From contig NZ_AQQV01000002.1 in assembly GCF_002088235.1 (NCBI RefSeq), positions 62,001-126,000 of the forward strand: a DNA stretch of 64,000 nucleotides, in the 5' to 3' direction. Origin of the DNA: Oceanococcus atlanticus. GTDB lineage: Bacteria > Pseudomonadota > Gammaproteobacteria > Nevskiales > Oceanococcaceae. Below the pieces are notes generated by a model, which ran no database searches, was not told where the DNA came from, and was given only the letters and a program-made list of their open reading frames with translations. Shown piece by piece: positions 45,383 through 54,553 of the stretch; within the stretch, counting starts at the first letter, position 1, and every line of letters begins with the position of its first letter. The position numbers were made by a program, and so were the translations under genes.

Positions 45383-48145
45383 TCAGCCGGTGTTGCGCAT
45401 GCCTGCGGCAATCCCGTTGATGGAGCGCAGCAGCGCCTCCTTCCACACCGGGTCGTCCGGGCGCTGACGACAACGCTGGATGAGCAAGGTCTGTATCGCA
45501 TTGAGCGGATCCAGATACGGACGCCGGCGTTCCAGCGAGCGGGCCAGCACCGGATCATCGCCGAGCAGTTCCTGTTGCCCAGTGATCGCCAGAATTTGCT
45601 CGCGGGTGCGATGGTATTCGGCCCGAATCGCCTCGAAGATCGGCCGCGCCTGCTCCCCTCCCATGGCCGCATAACGTGCCGCGATATCCATGTCGGCCTT
45701 GGACAGCCCCATCTGGGTGTTGTTGAGGAAATTGGCGAAATACGGCCATTCGCGGGCCATGTGGCGCAGGCGTGACAGCGCTTCGGGATCCTCACCCGTG
45801 ATCTGCTCCAGCGCGCTGCCCACGCCCAGCCAGCCGGGCAAGGTGTGGCGCGATTGGGACCAGGCAAAAACCCAGGGAATGGCGCGAATCGAGGATTTTC
45901 CGCGCTCGGCCTGGCGCCGATGGCTGGGCCGCGAGCCGATGTTCATCGAACCGATGTCACTGACCGGGGTGGCTTCGTAGAAGTAATCGAAAAAGCCATC
46001 GGTGTGCTCGGTCAGGTCGCGGTAGCAGCGCTCGCCAACCTCGGCCAGGCGGGCCATGGTGTCAAGAAACGGCTGCGGTGCATCCTCGGCCTTCAGGGCG
46101 TGCTTGATGACACCCGCCACGCCCACGGTCAGTTCGTAAACCGCGGTCTCCGGATTGTTGTAGCGGTAGAAAATCATCTCGCCCTGCTCGGTGAACTTGA
46201 TGCGCCCGTTCACCGTGCCGGGTGGCTGAGCCAGGATCGAGGCGTGTGTCGGCCCGCCGCCGCGCCCGACCGTGCCGCCACGGCCATGGAACAGCAAGCA
46301 ACCCACACCCTGCTCCTGACACAAGCGCGTGACCTCGCGCTGGGCGCGGTACAGGTTCCAGCTTGAAGCCAGAATGCCGCCGTCCTTGCACGAATCGGAA
46401 TAGCCGAGCATGACCTCCTGATCTCCACCCGAGGCGTCGAGCATTTCGCGGTACAAAGGATCGCCCAGCAGGGTCTGCATCACCGGCCGGATGTGGGCCA
46501 GATCCTGGATGGTTTCGAACAGCGGCGAGATACGAATGCGGCACACCGCGCCATCGGCGTTCCAGCCGGTCAGACGGTAAACCGAGGCCAGCGCCATCAC
46601 CTCCAGCACGTCGCTGGCCGCATGCGCCATGGAAATCACGTAAGCGCCAAAGACCTCGTCGCCGAACACGTTCTGCGCCTGCGCCATCATGCGGATCGGT
46701 TCCAGCACCTGGCGCACAGGCTCGCTGAAAAACTCCATCGGCGGGGCTTCGGGCGGCTGGCGTATGACCCGGCCGAGGACCTGCATACGCAGGGCTTCAT
46801 CCAGCTCTTCGTAGTCGTCACAAACCCCAGTTTCGCGCAGCAGGGCCGCCACCGCTTCTTCGTGCCGCGGCGATTCCTGACGGATATCCAGCCGCGCCAG
46901 CGAGAAGCCGAACGCTTCGGCGGCGTAGATCAGATCCTTGAGACGGCGGTCGGCGATGTTGGCGTCACCGTGGCTGCACAGGGACGCGTGAATCAGCTTG
47001 AGATCATCGACCAGCGCCTGGCTGCTGGGATAGCCCCCGGATGCGCGGTGCGAACGCCGAGCCCGGTTCTCCAGTTCCTGCTGCACCTGCCGACTCATCG
47101 CCTGCAAGCGCTGGCGCATCAGATACAGCTTGCGCCGGTACGGCTCCTGACTGAAACGCTCGGGCAAGGCGCCGGTGCGCTCCAGAAAGGCCTGCTCGTC
47201 AGCGGCCAGGGCCTCTTCAAACGCCGGCGTCGGCGTACACCAGCGCCGCGCATGCGAAAGCTCATCCATCAAGGCATCGGTTTCGCGCAGGTAAAAACCC
47301 AGCACTTCCCGGATCTGCATGCGCAGGGCATACCAGGTGGTGTGCACGGTCACGAAGGGGTTGCCATCACGATCACCCCCCACCCACGAGCCGAAACGCA
47401 GGAACGGCGGAAAGCGCACGGTCTGCTCAAAGTGACGCCCCAGCGCGCGTTCAAGATTGCGACACAACACCGGCACCGCAGCAAAGATCGACTGATGGAA
47501 GTAATGCAAGGTGTTGCGGATTTCGTCTTCAGCGGTGGGGCGCTGACCGCGCAACTCCTCGGTCTTCCACAGGATCTGAATTTCCCGACTGATCGCATCC
47601 AGCACCTCCGGCGACTCACCCAGCTCCAGCGCCTCGTTGGAGGTGAAGATGCGGCGCAGGGATTCCATCACGGTGCGACTTTTGGCTTCGGTGGGATGTG
47701 CGGTAAACACCGCGTTGTAGCGCATCTGCCCGAGCAGTTGCGACATCTCGCGCGCATCCATGCCGGCCTCGACGGCGCAGCCCAGCGCTTCGTCGAACGA
47801 ACCCACCCACAAACGCCCGCCACCCTCGACCTGACGGCGACGCCCGCGGTGCTGACACAGCTCATCCGCCACGTTGACCAGCTGGAAGTAGATGGCAAAG
47901 GCGCGGATGACCTGCATCAGGGTTTCTGCATCCAGCGACTCGATCAGCGAACCCAGTGCATCCAGCGTGTCGGCGGCGTTTTCCTGTCCCGCACGCAGGG
48001 CTATGAAGCCGGTGCGCAGCTCCTCGACAACTTCAAACACCCCGGGACGGGCATGTTCGGCAATCACATTGCCGAGCAACTTGCCCAGCAGTTTGACCCG
48101 CGCACGCAGGGTGAAATCCTCGGCATCGACGGCCATGGTGTTCAT
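45383..48145 (-). CDS. ppc: Phosphoenolpyruvate carboxylase
   Basis: 920 residues, standard length. Catalytic H150 sits in TAHPTEAKSRT. The glycine-rich mobile loop is FHGRGGTVGRGGGPTHAS. Other landmarks are GSRPSHRRQ and the C-terminal RNTG, which binds the effector. It converts phosphoenolpyruvate and bicarbonate to oxaloacetate, feeding the TCA cycle. The ATG at 48145-48143 is chosen because GAGGAG lies 8 nt upstream. A TTG one codon earlier is also open. It overlaps the eda stop by 1 nt (TGATG), so ppc forms an operon with edd and eda. That gene order is unusual. Confidence 0.96.
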   Translation of the reverse strand: MNTMAVDAEDFTLRARVKLLGKLLGNVIAEHARPGVFEVVEELRTGFIALRAGQENAADTLDALGSLIESLDAETLMQVIRAFAIYFQLVNVADELCQHRGRRRQVEGGGRLWVGSFDEALGCAVEAGMDAREMSQLLGQMRYNAVFTAHPTEAKSRTVMESLRRIFTSNEALELGESPEVLDAISREIQILWKTEELRGQRPTAEDEIRNTLHYFHQSIFAAVPVLCRNLERALGRHFEQTVRFPPFLRFGSWVGGDRDGNPFVTVHTTWYALRMQIREVLGFYLRETDALMDELSHARRWCTPTPAFEEALAADEQAFLERTGALPERFSQEPYRRKLYLMRQRLQAMSRQVQQELENRARRSHRASGGYPSSQALVDDLKLIHASLCSHGDANIADRRLKDLIYAAEAFGFSLARLDIRQESPRHEEAVAALLRETGVCDDYEELDEALRMQVLGRVIRQPPEAPPMEFFSEPVRQVLEPIRMMAQAQNVFGDEVFGAYVISMAHAASDVLEVMALASVYRLTGWNADGAVCRIRISPLFETIQDLAHIRPVMQTLLGDPLYREMLDASGGDQEVMLGYSDSCKDGGILASSWNLYRAQREVTRLCQEQGVGCLLFHGRGGTVGRGGGPTHASILAQPPGTVNGRIKFTEQGEMIFYRYNNPETAVYELTVGVAGVIKHALKAEDAPQPFLDTMARLAEVGERCYRDLTEHTDGFFDYFYEATPVSDIGSMNIGSRPSHRRQAERGKSSIRAIPWVFAWSQSRHTLPGWLGVGSALEQITGEDPEALSRLRHMAREWPYFANFLNNTQMGLSKADMDIAARYAAMGGEQARPIFEAIRAEYHRTREQILAITGQQELLGDDPVLARSLERRRPYLDPLNAIQTLLIQRCRQRPDDPVWKEALLRSINGIAAGMRNTG

Positions 48146-48855
48146 CAACGCAACTCCTCAAGAGCAGAACCTGGATCTTCCCCGCCATCACCGGCCAGCG
48201 GATCGGCGGGGTGTGAGGCCTGAGCTGGACGGCCGCAGGCAATCGCCACCGCGCGGCGCGCCCGCTCGGTGATGGCCGCCCAGTCACGCCGGGCAATGAG
48301 ATCATCCGGCGCCAGCCAGCTGCCGCCGACGCAGGGCACATTGGGCAGCGCCAGATAGCGCGCCATATCGTCCTCGCCGACGCCGCCGGTGGGACAGAAT
48401 TCGACATCCGGCAGCGGGCCGGCGAAGGCCTTGAGCGCATCCACGCCACCGGCCGCCCGGGCCGGAAACAGTTTCAGCGCGCGAAAACCTGCGTCACTTG
48501 CACGCATGACCTCGGTGGGGGTCATCACACCGGGCAACAGCGGGATCGGACGCGGCGCCTCAAGCAGCGCCGGAGGCAAGCCGGGTGAGACCGCGAAAGC
48601 CGCACCAACCTGCGCGCTGGCCAGCAAATCCGCAGCGCTGCGCACGGTGCCGGCCCCGACCACCACACCGGGCAGCTGAGCCATGGCCTCGATCGCGGCC
48701 AGCGCACAATCGCTGCGCAGGGTCACCTCAAGGTAAGGCAAACCACCCTCAAGCAGGGCCTCGGCCAAAGGTTGGGCGACCTGAAGATCGCGCACAACCA
48801 GCACCGGAATAACCGGCGCGCCATGCATCACATCCTGAATCCTCAGCAAACTCAT
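48145..48855 (-). CDS. eda: KDPG aldolase (2-keto-3-deoxy-6-phosphogluconate aldolase)
   Basis: 236 residues beginning MSLLRIQDVMHGAPVIPVLV after GGGAGAGG. Active-site residues are all present: E43 and R47 in YLEVTLRS, the GAGTV strand, the Schiff-base lysine K128 in ALKLFPA, and the phosphate loop PTGGV. It splits 2-keto-3-deoxy-6-phosphogluconate into pyruvate and glyceraldehyde-3-phosphate. The family is usually near 205-215 residues. This protein has an extra low-complexity tail (about 25 residues, Pro/Gly/Asp-rich) that overlaps ppc by one base. The gene lies 13 nt downstream of edd. Together they form the Entner-Doudoroff core. Confidence 0.94.
   Translation of the reverse strand: MSLLRIQDVMHGAPVIPVLVVRDLQVAQPLAEALLEGGLPYLEVTLRSDCALAAIEAMAQLPGVVVGAGTVRSAADLLASAQVGAAFAVSPGLPPALLEAPRPIPLLPGVMTPTEVMRASDAGFRALKLFPARAAGGVDALKAFAGPLPDVEFCPTGGVGEDDMARYLALPNVPCVGGSWLAPDDLIARRDWAAITERARRAVAIACGRPAQASHPADPLAGDGGEDPGSALEELR
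48154..48159 (-). promoter_or_regulatory. Ribosome binding site for ppc inside the eda coding end
   Basis: GAGGAG on the minus strand lies within the last codons of eda, 8 nt before the ppc ATG. It decides between the ATG and the TTG one codon upstream, and shows that ppc is translated by ribosomes arriving from eda. Confidence 0.75.
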
Positions 48856-48868
48856 GCCTCTCCCTTCG

Positions 48869-50677
48869 CTAGAACACGCTGGCTGCGCCAGCTTCCGCGC
48901 CGTTGTTGGCCTGACGCAGATGCCCGAACATCTCGCGTCCGTAACCGGCTGAACTGGGCGCCACCGCTGCCACTTCGCGGCCGGCCCACAGGTCCTCTTG
49001 AACCAGCGCACTCAAGGTGCCGGCTTCGGCATCCAGGCGAATCAGATCCCCGTCACGCAGCTTGCCCAGCGCCCCACCCTGCGACACCTCAGGGGTGACA
49101 TGAATGGCCGCAGGCACCTTACCCGATGCGCCAGACATGCGCCCATCCGTCACCAGAGCCACCTGAAAACCACGGTCCTGCAGGATACCAAGCTGCGGGG
49201 TGAGCTTATGCAGCTCGGGCATGCCGTTGGCACGAGGCCCCTGCCCCCGCACCACCGCGACCAGGTCGCGCTCCATGCGTCCATCCTTGAACGCAGTCAG
49301 CAATTCTTCCTGACTGTCGAACACCATGGCCGGCGCCTCTATCAGCCGATGCTGCGGCTTGACCGCCGACACCTTGATCACCGCACGGCCCAGATTGCCG
49401 GTCAACAACTGCAGGCCACCGGTGGGCGCAAACGGCCGGCTTAGCGGGCGCAGCACCTCCTCGTCGCCACTTTCAAGCGGCGCGTCCTGCCAGCGGACCC
49501 CGCCGTCATCGGCCAGCCGCGGCTCACGCGTGTACAGCGAAAGGTCACCCCCGGCAACGGTCCGGACCTGGGCATGCAGCAGGCCGCCCTGAAGCAGTTC
49601 GCGAATCAAAAAGCCCATGCCGCCGGCGGCATGAAAATGATTCACGTCGGCACTGCCGTTGGGATAAATGCGGGCCAGCAGAGGCACCACGGCAGACAGT
49701 TCAGCGAAATCATCCCAGTTGACGATCCAGCCGGCACAGCGGGCGATCGCAATGATGTGCAGGGTGTGGTTGGTTGAGCCACCGGTCGCCAGCAGGCCGA
49801 CGATGGCATTGACGATCGATCGCGCATCAATCATCTCACCCACGCCAGGCGCCGACTGACGTGCCAGTCGACCGGCCTGGCGCGCGGCTTCAGCGGTCAA
49901 CGCATCGCGCAACGGGGTGTTGGGATTGACGAAGGCCGCGCCCGGCAAATGCAGGCCCATGACCTCCATCAGCATCTGATTGGAATTGGCCGTACCGTAA
50001 AAGGTGCAGGTACCGGGCCCGTGGTAGGCCTGCATCTCTGCTTTGAGCAGATCATCCCGGCCGAGCTTGCCTTCGGCATAAAGCTGGCGAATGCGCGCCT
50101 TCTCATCGTTGGGCAAGCCCGATGTCATCGGACCGGCCGGCACGAACAGGCTTGGCAGATGACCGAAACTCAATGCGCCCATCAGCAGGCCGGGCACGAT
50201 CTTGTCGCACACGCCCAAAGCCAGGGTGGCGTCGAACATGTCATGCGACAGCGCGATCGCCGTCGACATGGCAATCACATCGCGCGAGAGCAGTGACAGC
50301 TCCATCCCGGGCTGGCCCTGTGTCACCCCGTCGCACATGGCCGGCACACCGCCGGCGAACTGGGCGGTGGCCTTGACCTCGCGGGCGGCCAGTTTGATCA
50401 ACCCCGGAAACCGGCCCAGCGGCTGGTGGGCCGACAGCATGTCGTTGTAGGCCGAAACAATGGCCAGATTGGGCCATTGCAGCGCCGCCAGTTCGCTCTG
50501 ATCCGCGCCCGATGCGGCAAAGCCGTGCGCCAGATTGGTGCACGACAGACGCCCACGGCTACGCCCCTGAGCGCGCATCGCCGCCAGCTTGTCCAGATAC
50601 GCCGCTCGATCGCCCTGGCTGCGGGCCTCGATTCGGGCCGTGACTTGCGCCACCACACGGTGCAGATTTTGAACCAT
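48869..50677 (-). CDS. edd: Phosphogluconate dehydratase
   Basis: 602 residues, standard length. Diagnostic segments are [67 protein letters not shown] and [22 protein letters not shown], the dihydroxy-acid/phosphogluconate dehydratase pattern including the cysteines of the iron-sulphur cluster. It dehydrates 6-phosphogluconate to 2-keto-3-deoxy-6-phosphogluconate. It is first in the edd-eda-ppc unit and diverges from zwf across 97 nt that contain a 7-bp inverted repeat, a likely common control point. Confidence 0.96.
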   Translation of the reverse strand: MVQNLHRVVAQVTARIEARSQGDRAAYLDKLAAMRAQGRSRGRLSCTNLAHGFAASGADQSELAALQWPNLAIVSAYNDMLSAHQPLGRFPGLIKLAAREVKATAQFAGGVPAMCDGVTQGQPGMELSLLSRDVIAMSTAIALSHDMFDATLALGVCDKIVPGLLMGALSFGHLPSLFVPAGPMTSGLPNDEKARIRQLYAEGKLGRDDLLKAEMQAYHGPGTCTFYGTANSNQMLMEVMGLHLPGAAFVNPNTPLRDALTAEAARQAGRLARQSAPGVGEMIDARSIVNAIVGLLATGGSTNHTLHIIAIARCAGWIVNWDDFAELSAVVPLLARIYPNGSADVNHFHAAGGMGFLIRELLQGGLLHAQVRTVAGGDLSLYTREPRLADDGGVRWQDAPLESGDEEVLRPLSRPFAPTGGLQLLTGNLGRAVIKVSAVKPQHRLIEAPAMVFDSQEELLTAFKDGRMERDLVAVVRGQGPRANGMPELHKLTPQLGILQDRGFQVALVTDGRMSGASGKVPAAIHVTPEVSQGGALGKLRDGDLIRLDAEAGTLSALVQEDLWAGREVAAVAPSSAGYGREMFGHLRQANNGAEAGAASVF

Positions 50678-50708
50678 CCCGGTGCTCCGATATGCACGTT
50701 TGATCAGA

Positions 50709-50730
50709 TGCTACGCTAACTCCCGTAGCA
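50709..50730. promoter_or_regulatory. Inverted repeat between divergent edd and zwf
   Basis: TGCTACG and CGTAGCA form perfect 7-bp arms separated by 8 nt. The site sits midway in the 97-nt gap between edd and zwf. In relatives, these two genes are coordinated by HexR (RpiR family), whose sites are inverted repeats of similar size but different sequence. A HexR-like or other regulator site is therefore possible and unproven. No reliable promoter boxes were found. Confidence 0.45.
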
Positions 50731-50762
50731 AAGACCGCGCCGACCTCGGCCCGGTCATGCGC

Positions 50763-50767
50763 AGGAG
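50763..50767 (+). promoter_or_regulatory. Ribosome binding site that fixes the zwf start
   Basis: AGGAG lies 7 nt before the ATG at 50775. It rejects the longer frame starting at 50682, whose extra leader does not match glucose-6-phosphate dehydrogenases. Confidence 0.8.
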
Positions 50768-50774
50768 AGATGTG

Positions 50775-52253
50775 ATGGCAGGCGGCGAAAATTTCGACAT
50801 GGTCATCTTCGGCGGCGTGGGCGATCTGGCCACACGCAAGCTGCTGCCCGCGCTCTACTACCTCAACCGCGACGGACATTTTCTCAGTCACAGCCGGGTC
50901 ATTGCCTGTGGCCGCAGCGGCCTGGCGCGCGAAGCTTTTCAGGCACATGCCGAGCAAGCCTGCCGACGCTACGTGCGTGCTGCGGATCTTGATGATTCGG
51001 CCCTGCAAAGCTTCCTGCAGCGGCTCGATTACGTGCGCGTGGACGCCGCCGAGAAAAGCCACTTTGAGGCGCTGGCCGAAACCCTCAACCGCCAGGATCC
51101 GGATCGAACCCGGGTGTATTTCCTGGCCACGCGGCCGGACCTGTTTGCCAGCCTGTGCGAGAACATGTCGGCTGCCGGACTCAACACCGCGGCCTCACGC
51201 GTGGTGCTGGAGAAACCGCTGGGCACCGATCTGGCTTCAGCCAACGAGATCAATTGCCGGGTCGGCGCGGTGTTTGCCGAAGAGCAGATCTTCCGCATCG
51301 ATCATTATCTGGGCAAGGAAACGGTGCAGAACCTGATGGCTCTGCGCTTCGGCAATGCGCTGTTCGAGCCGCTGTGGCGACGCACCAACATCAGCGATGT
51401 ACAGATCACGGTGGCCGAGCAGGTCGGCGTGGAAGGCCGCGCCGACTACTACGACAGCACCGGCGCCATGCGCGACATGGTGCAGAACCATCTGCTGCAA
51501 CTGCTGTGCATGTTCGCCATGGAGCCGCCCTGCTCCAATGAAGCCAACGCGGTGCGCGATGAAAAGCTCAAGGTCCTGCGCGCGCTGAAACCGCTGGTCG
51601 GCCAGGCCGCCCTCAGCCACACCGTGCGCGGTCAGTACCGCGCCGGAGCCATCAATGGCCAGGCGGTGCCGGGCTATCTCGATGAAGATGGCGTGGCCAC
51701 CGACAGCAGCACCGAAACCTATGCCCTGATCAAGGCGCATGTCGACACCTGGCGCTGGGCCGGCGTGCCGTTCTATCTGCGCAGCGGCAAGCGGCTGGCC
51801 GAGCGACGCGCCGAGATCGTGGTCAACTTCCGCCCGGTGCCGCTGAATATCTTCAGCAAGGACATGGGCAGCCTGCCGGTCAACCGCATGGTTATCCGCC
51901 TGCACCCGGACGAAGGTGTGCGGCTGAACGTGCTGGCCAAACAGCCCGGCCCGGCGATGCGCCTGAAACCGGTGAGCTTGCATCTGGACTTCGCCAGCAC
52001 CTTCAAAGTGCGGCCGCTGGATGCTTACGAACGCCTGCTCACCGAGGTGATCCGCGGCAATCTGACCCTGTTCATGCGCAACGATGAACTCGAAGCGGCA
52101 TGGCGCTGGGTCGACCCGATCATCGCCGCATGGCAAGACAGCGGCGAGCCGCCGCGCAGTTACAACGCCGGCAGCTGGGGGCCATCTTCGGCCGTGTCCC
52201 TGCTCGCCCGCGATGGCATGGTGTGGCATGAAGAGGTGGAAGATGCGCGCTGA
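50775..52253 (+). CDS. zwf: Glucose-6-phosphate 1-dehydrogenase
   Basis: 492 residues. The nucleotide-binding motif is FGGVGDLATRKLLP (residues 12-25), which departs slightly from the usual GASGDLT, with V in place of S. The active-site peptide RIDHYLGKE (174-182) has H177 and K181. Further family blocks are the FYLRSGKRL strand and DAYERLL. It oxidises glucose-6-phosphate to 6-phosphogluconolactone, with NADP as the usual cofactor, and feeds the Entner-Doudoroff genes encoded opposite it. The pgl gene starts 11 nt inside its 3' end. No gnd is nearby, consistent with flux going through edd/eda rather than the oxidative pentose phosphate branch. Confidence 0.96.
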   Translation: MAGGENFDMVIFGGVGDLATRKLLPALYYLNRDGHFLSHSRVIACGRSGLAREAFQAHAEQACRRYVRAADLDDSALQSFLQRLDYVRVDAAEKSHFEALAETLNRQDPDRTRVYFLATRPDLFASLCENMSAAGLNTAASRVVLEKPLGTDLASANEINCRVGAVFAEEQIFRIDHYLGKETVQNLMALRFGNALFEPLWRRTNISDVQITVAEQVGVEGRADYYDSTGAMRDMVQNHLLQLLCMFAMEPPCSNEANAVRDEKLKVLRALKPLVGQAALSHTVRGQYRAGAINGQAVPGYLDEDGVATDSSTETYALIKAHVDTWRWAGVPFYLRSGKRLAERRAEIVVNFRPVPLNIFSKDMGSLPVNRMVIRLHPDEGVRLNVLAKQPGPAMRLKPVSLHLDFASTFKVRPLDAYERLLTEVIRGNLTLFMRNDELEAAWRWVDPIIAAWQDSGEPPRSYNAGSWGPSSAVSLLARDGMVWHEEVEDAR

Positions 52254-52947
52254 AGATCTTGACTGGCACCGCTTCGCCGACAGCCACAAACTGGCCGATG
52301 CGCTGGCCAGCCAGATCGCCAGCGATCTGAATCAGGCGCTGGGCGAACGTGGCTCAGCCAGTCTGGCGGTGTCCGGTGGTTCAACCCCGCTGGCCCTGTT
52401 CAACGCCCTTTCAAGCATTGATCTGGACTGGTCGAGGGTGACGGTTCTGCCGGTCGATGAACGCTGGGTGGATGAAGACGATGCGCAAAGCAATTCGCGG
52501 CTCATACGCCAGCAACTGCTACGGGAGTGCGCCACGGCGGCGCGGTTTATCAGCCTCAAGCACCCGACCAGCCAGCCGCAGGCTGCGCAAGAAGCCTGCA
52601 ATGCGCGTCTGGCAACGCTGGAGCAACCGCTGGATGTGGTGGTGCTGGGCATGGGCCTGGATGGTCACACCGCATCACTGTTTCCCGATGCGCCGGAACT
52701 CGCCGATGCGCTGGCCAGCACCCGCTGCTGCCATGCGCTCAGTCCGGCCAGTCAGCCCACTGCACGCATGAGCCTGACGCCCGCGCTGCTCAACGCCGCG
52801 CGACGGCGTGTGTTGCACATCGAGGGTGAGGACAAACGACAGGTGCTGGATGCGGTGCTGGCCGATCCGCAAGCCCTGCGCTACCCCATAGCCATGGCGC
52901 TGACGGCGGAGGCCGCCGCGCCGCTGCAAATCTACTGGGCGGCGTAG
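52243..52947 (+). CDS. pgl: 6-phosphogluconolactonase
   Basis: 234 residues from the ATG after AAGAGGTGGAAG. The family signatures are SGGSTPL (44-50), LPVDERWVDEDDAQSN and the second catalytic segment GLDGHTASLFP. It hydrolyses 6-phosphogluconolactone to 6-phosphogluconate, the step between Zwf and Edd. Its start lies 11 nt inside zwf, so the two are coupled. It is convergent with the racemase-like gene, 10 nt away. Confidence 0.95.
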   Translation: MRAEDLDWHRFADSHKLADALASQIASDLNQALGERGSASLAVSGGSTPLALFNALSSIDLDWSRVTVLPVDERWVDEDDAQSNSRLIRQQLLRECATAARFISLKHPTSQPQAAQEACNARLATLEQPLDVVVLGMGLDGHTASLFPDAPELADALASTRCCHALSPASQPTARMSLTPALLNAARRRVLHIEGEDKRQVLDAVLADPQALRYPIAMALTAEAAAPLQIYWAA

Positions 52948-52957
52948 CCGCCCGCTC

Positions 52958-54082
52958 TTACGACAAGCCGCCGGCGGCCTTGAGGCTGTCCAGGTCGGTG
53001 TCGCTGAAGCCCCAGTCGCTCAGCACCTGCTGGGTGTCGGCACCATGCGGACGTGAACCGAACTGAACCTGCGAGGCGGTGCGCGAGAAGCGCGGTGCCG
53101 GCGCCGGTTGGGTCATGCCATCGACCTCGATATAGGTCTGACGTGCCGCATTGTGTGGATGTGTTGCAGCCTCGTTGAAATCCAGCACCGGGGCAAAGCA
53201 CACGTCGCTGCCTTCCATCAGCTCACACCACTGAGCCTGGGTTTTGGTTTTGAACACCGCAGCCAGCTTGTCTTTCAGATCCGGCCACAGCGCCGGATTG
53301 TTCTGATTGCCGAACACCTGCGGATCCAGTTGGGCCTTCTCCAGCAGCAAGGCGTAGAACTGCGGCTCAATCGAACCAATCGAGACGTATTTGCCGTCCT
53401 GGGTTTCGTACACATCGTAGAAGTGCGCACCGGAATCCAGGAAGTTGTAACCCCGCTTGGATTTCCACATGCCCATGGCCTGCAGGGAATGGAACATGGC
53501 CATGAGTACGGCCGAACCATCGGTCATCGCCGCATCCACAACCTGCCCCTTGCCCGACTGACGCGCTTCCAGCAGCGCCGCCAGCATGCCCATGACCAGG
53601 AACATGCCACCACCACCGTAATCGCCAACCAGGTTGAGCGGCGGCACCGGTTTGTCGCCGGCACGACCAATCGCATGCAGCGAGCCGGTCAGTGAAATGT
53701 AGTTGATGTCATGGCCGGCGGCTTTGGCCAGCGGGCCAAACTGCCCCCACCCGGTCATGCGTCCATACACCAGTGCAGGATTGCGGGCCAGACATTCGTC
53801 CGGTCCGGCGCCGAGGCGCTCCATCACGCCCGGCCGAAAACCTTCAAACAGGATGTCGGCCTTTTCGACCAGCTTGAGCAAGGCTTCAATGCCCTCGGCT
53901 GATTTCAGATTCAGGGCAATCGAGCGTTTGCCGCGACGTGCGCAGTCAGGCAAGGCCTGCTTGCCCGACCGCTTCTCCACCGAGATCACCTCGGCCCCCA
54001 TATCAGCCAGCAACATGCCGGCGAATGGGCCCGGACCAATGCCCGCGATTTCTATGACTTTGACGCCTTTTAATGGCCCCAT
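52958..54082 (-). CDS. CaiB/BaiF family acyl-CoA enzyme, alpha-methylacyl-CoA racemase-like
   Basis: 374 residues, right for alpha-methylacyl-CoA racemase. H124 in AAGHDINYI and D154 in [12 protein letters not shown] match the catalytic His/Asp pair of that enzyme, as does the [14 protein letters not shown] segment. Racemases invert the alpha-methyl carbon so that branched fatty acids can enter beta-oxidation. CoA-transferases of the same fold would also contain the Asp but usually lack this His context. It lies downstream of the fad genes, separated by 471 nt with structured repeats, so it may have its own promoter. Confidence 0.87.
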   Translation of the reverse strand: MGPLKGVKVIEIAGIGPGPFAGMLLADMGAEVISVEKRSGKQALPDCARRGKRSIALNLKSAEGIEALLKLVEKADILFEGFRPGVMERLGAGPDECLARNPALVYGRMTGWGQFGPLAKAAGHDINYISLTGSLHAIGRAGDKPVPPLNLVGDYGGGGMFLVMGMLAALLEARQSGKGQVVDAAMTDGSAVLMAMFHSLQAMGMWKSKRGYNFLDSGAHFYDVYETQDGKYVSIGSIEPQFYALLLEKAQLDPQVFGNQNNPALWPDLKDKLAAVFKTKTQAQWCELMEGSDVCFAPVLDFNEAATHPHNAARQTYIEVDGMTQPAPAPRFSRTASQVQFGSRPHGADTQQVLSDWGFSDTDLDSLKAAGGLS

Positions 54083-54181
54083 GGCTCTCTCCAGATCGTG
54101 CGTGCGACTGACCGGCTTCCGGTCGGGCTGATCACGCGCCGCTTCGCGGTACCCGTTGGTTTGCCGCGCGATTGGCTGTCA

Positions 54182-54248
54182 GCGCGATAGGACATCCTGT
54201 CCTGACGCACTTCGATTCGCCGTCCAGGCGAATCGCCATCCATCGCAC
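54182..54248 (+). repeat. Structured repeat unit, copy A
   Basis: The 47-nt core (54189-54235) contains a hairpin AGGACA-TCC-TGTCCT (54189-54203), then CGATTCGCC-GTCCA-GGCGAATCG (54213-54235, perfect 9-bp stem). GCGCGAT (54182-54188) and ATCGCAC (54242-54248) can pair outside it at six of seven positions, giving a three-way junction. Copy B on the other strand has 36 of 47 identical bases and no gaps. Two stem positions differ but stay paired. Confidence 0.75.
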
Positions 54249-54409
54249 GGCAACCCAACGGCGCGTGCTCTCTATGCCCGACCAAAAGCCGGCCAGTCGC
54301 TCCAGCCGCAGTGCCGGCCGGGTTCATGTTTTTGATATGGCATGCCTCTCTGAGGCGATCCGTTCTTGTGCGAATGTAAAGGCGACTCGCTGCACGGCTG
54401 CGGGGCGAA

Positions 54410-54477
54410 TGGGGTCAACTCGCCCGGATGGCGAGTTGAGTTCCGCCAGGACAGGACGTCCTGTCGGAACGACCCCA
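54410..54477 (-). repeat. Structured repeat unit, copy B (inverted)
   Basis: The core is 54416-54462 on the minus strand. It has the 16-bp palindrome GACAGGAC/GTCCTGTC (54450-54465) and the hairpin TCAACTCGCC-CGGAT-GGCGAGTTGA (54415-54439, perfect 10-bp stem). TGGGGTC (54410-54416) pairs with GACCCCA (54471-54477), and GTTCCG (54440-54445) with CGGAAC (54465-54470). Together they fold as a three-way junction like copy A. It starts 76 nt past the end of the multifunctional fatty-acid enzyme gene. Confidence 0.78.
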
Positions 54478-54553
54478 CCGAGCCCCGTAGACGGGCAGGC
54501 ACCGCGCAGCGGCGAGTCGTCAGTCGCACAAGAATGGATTGACTCCCTCAACC

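Larger units (their letters stand above)
54083..54553. other. 471-nt intergenic region with two structured repeats, no gene
   Basis: No open frame here carries a recognisable protein. The gap holds two related, oppositely oriented repeat units (54189-54235 and 54416-54462), annotated separately. The 180-nt stretch between them has no obvious structure of its own. The promoter of the racemase-like gene probably lies here but could not be placed. Confidence 0.6.

Noticed and set aside
46493-48223. 576-aa plus-strand frame
   Set aside because: It is antisense to ppc, which has all its catalytic residues.
50678-50774. Sigma-70 promoters for edd and zwf
   Set aside because: No pair of boxes had both acceptable sequence and 16-18 nt spacing.
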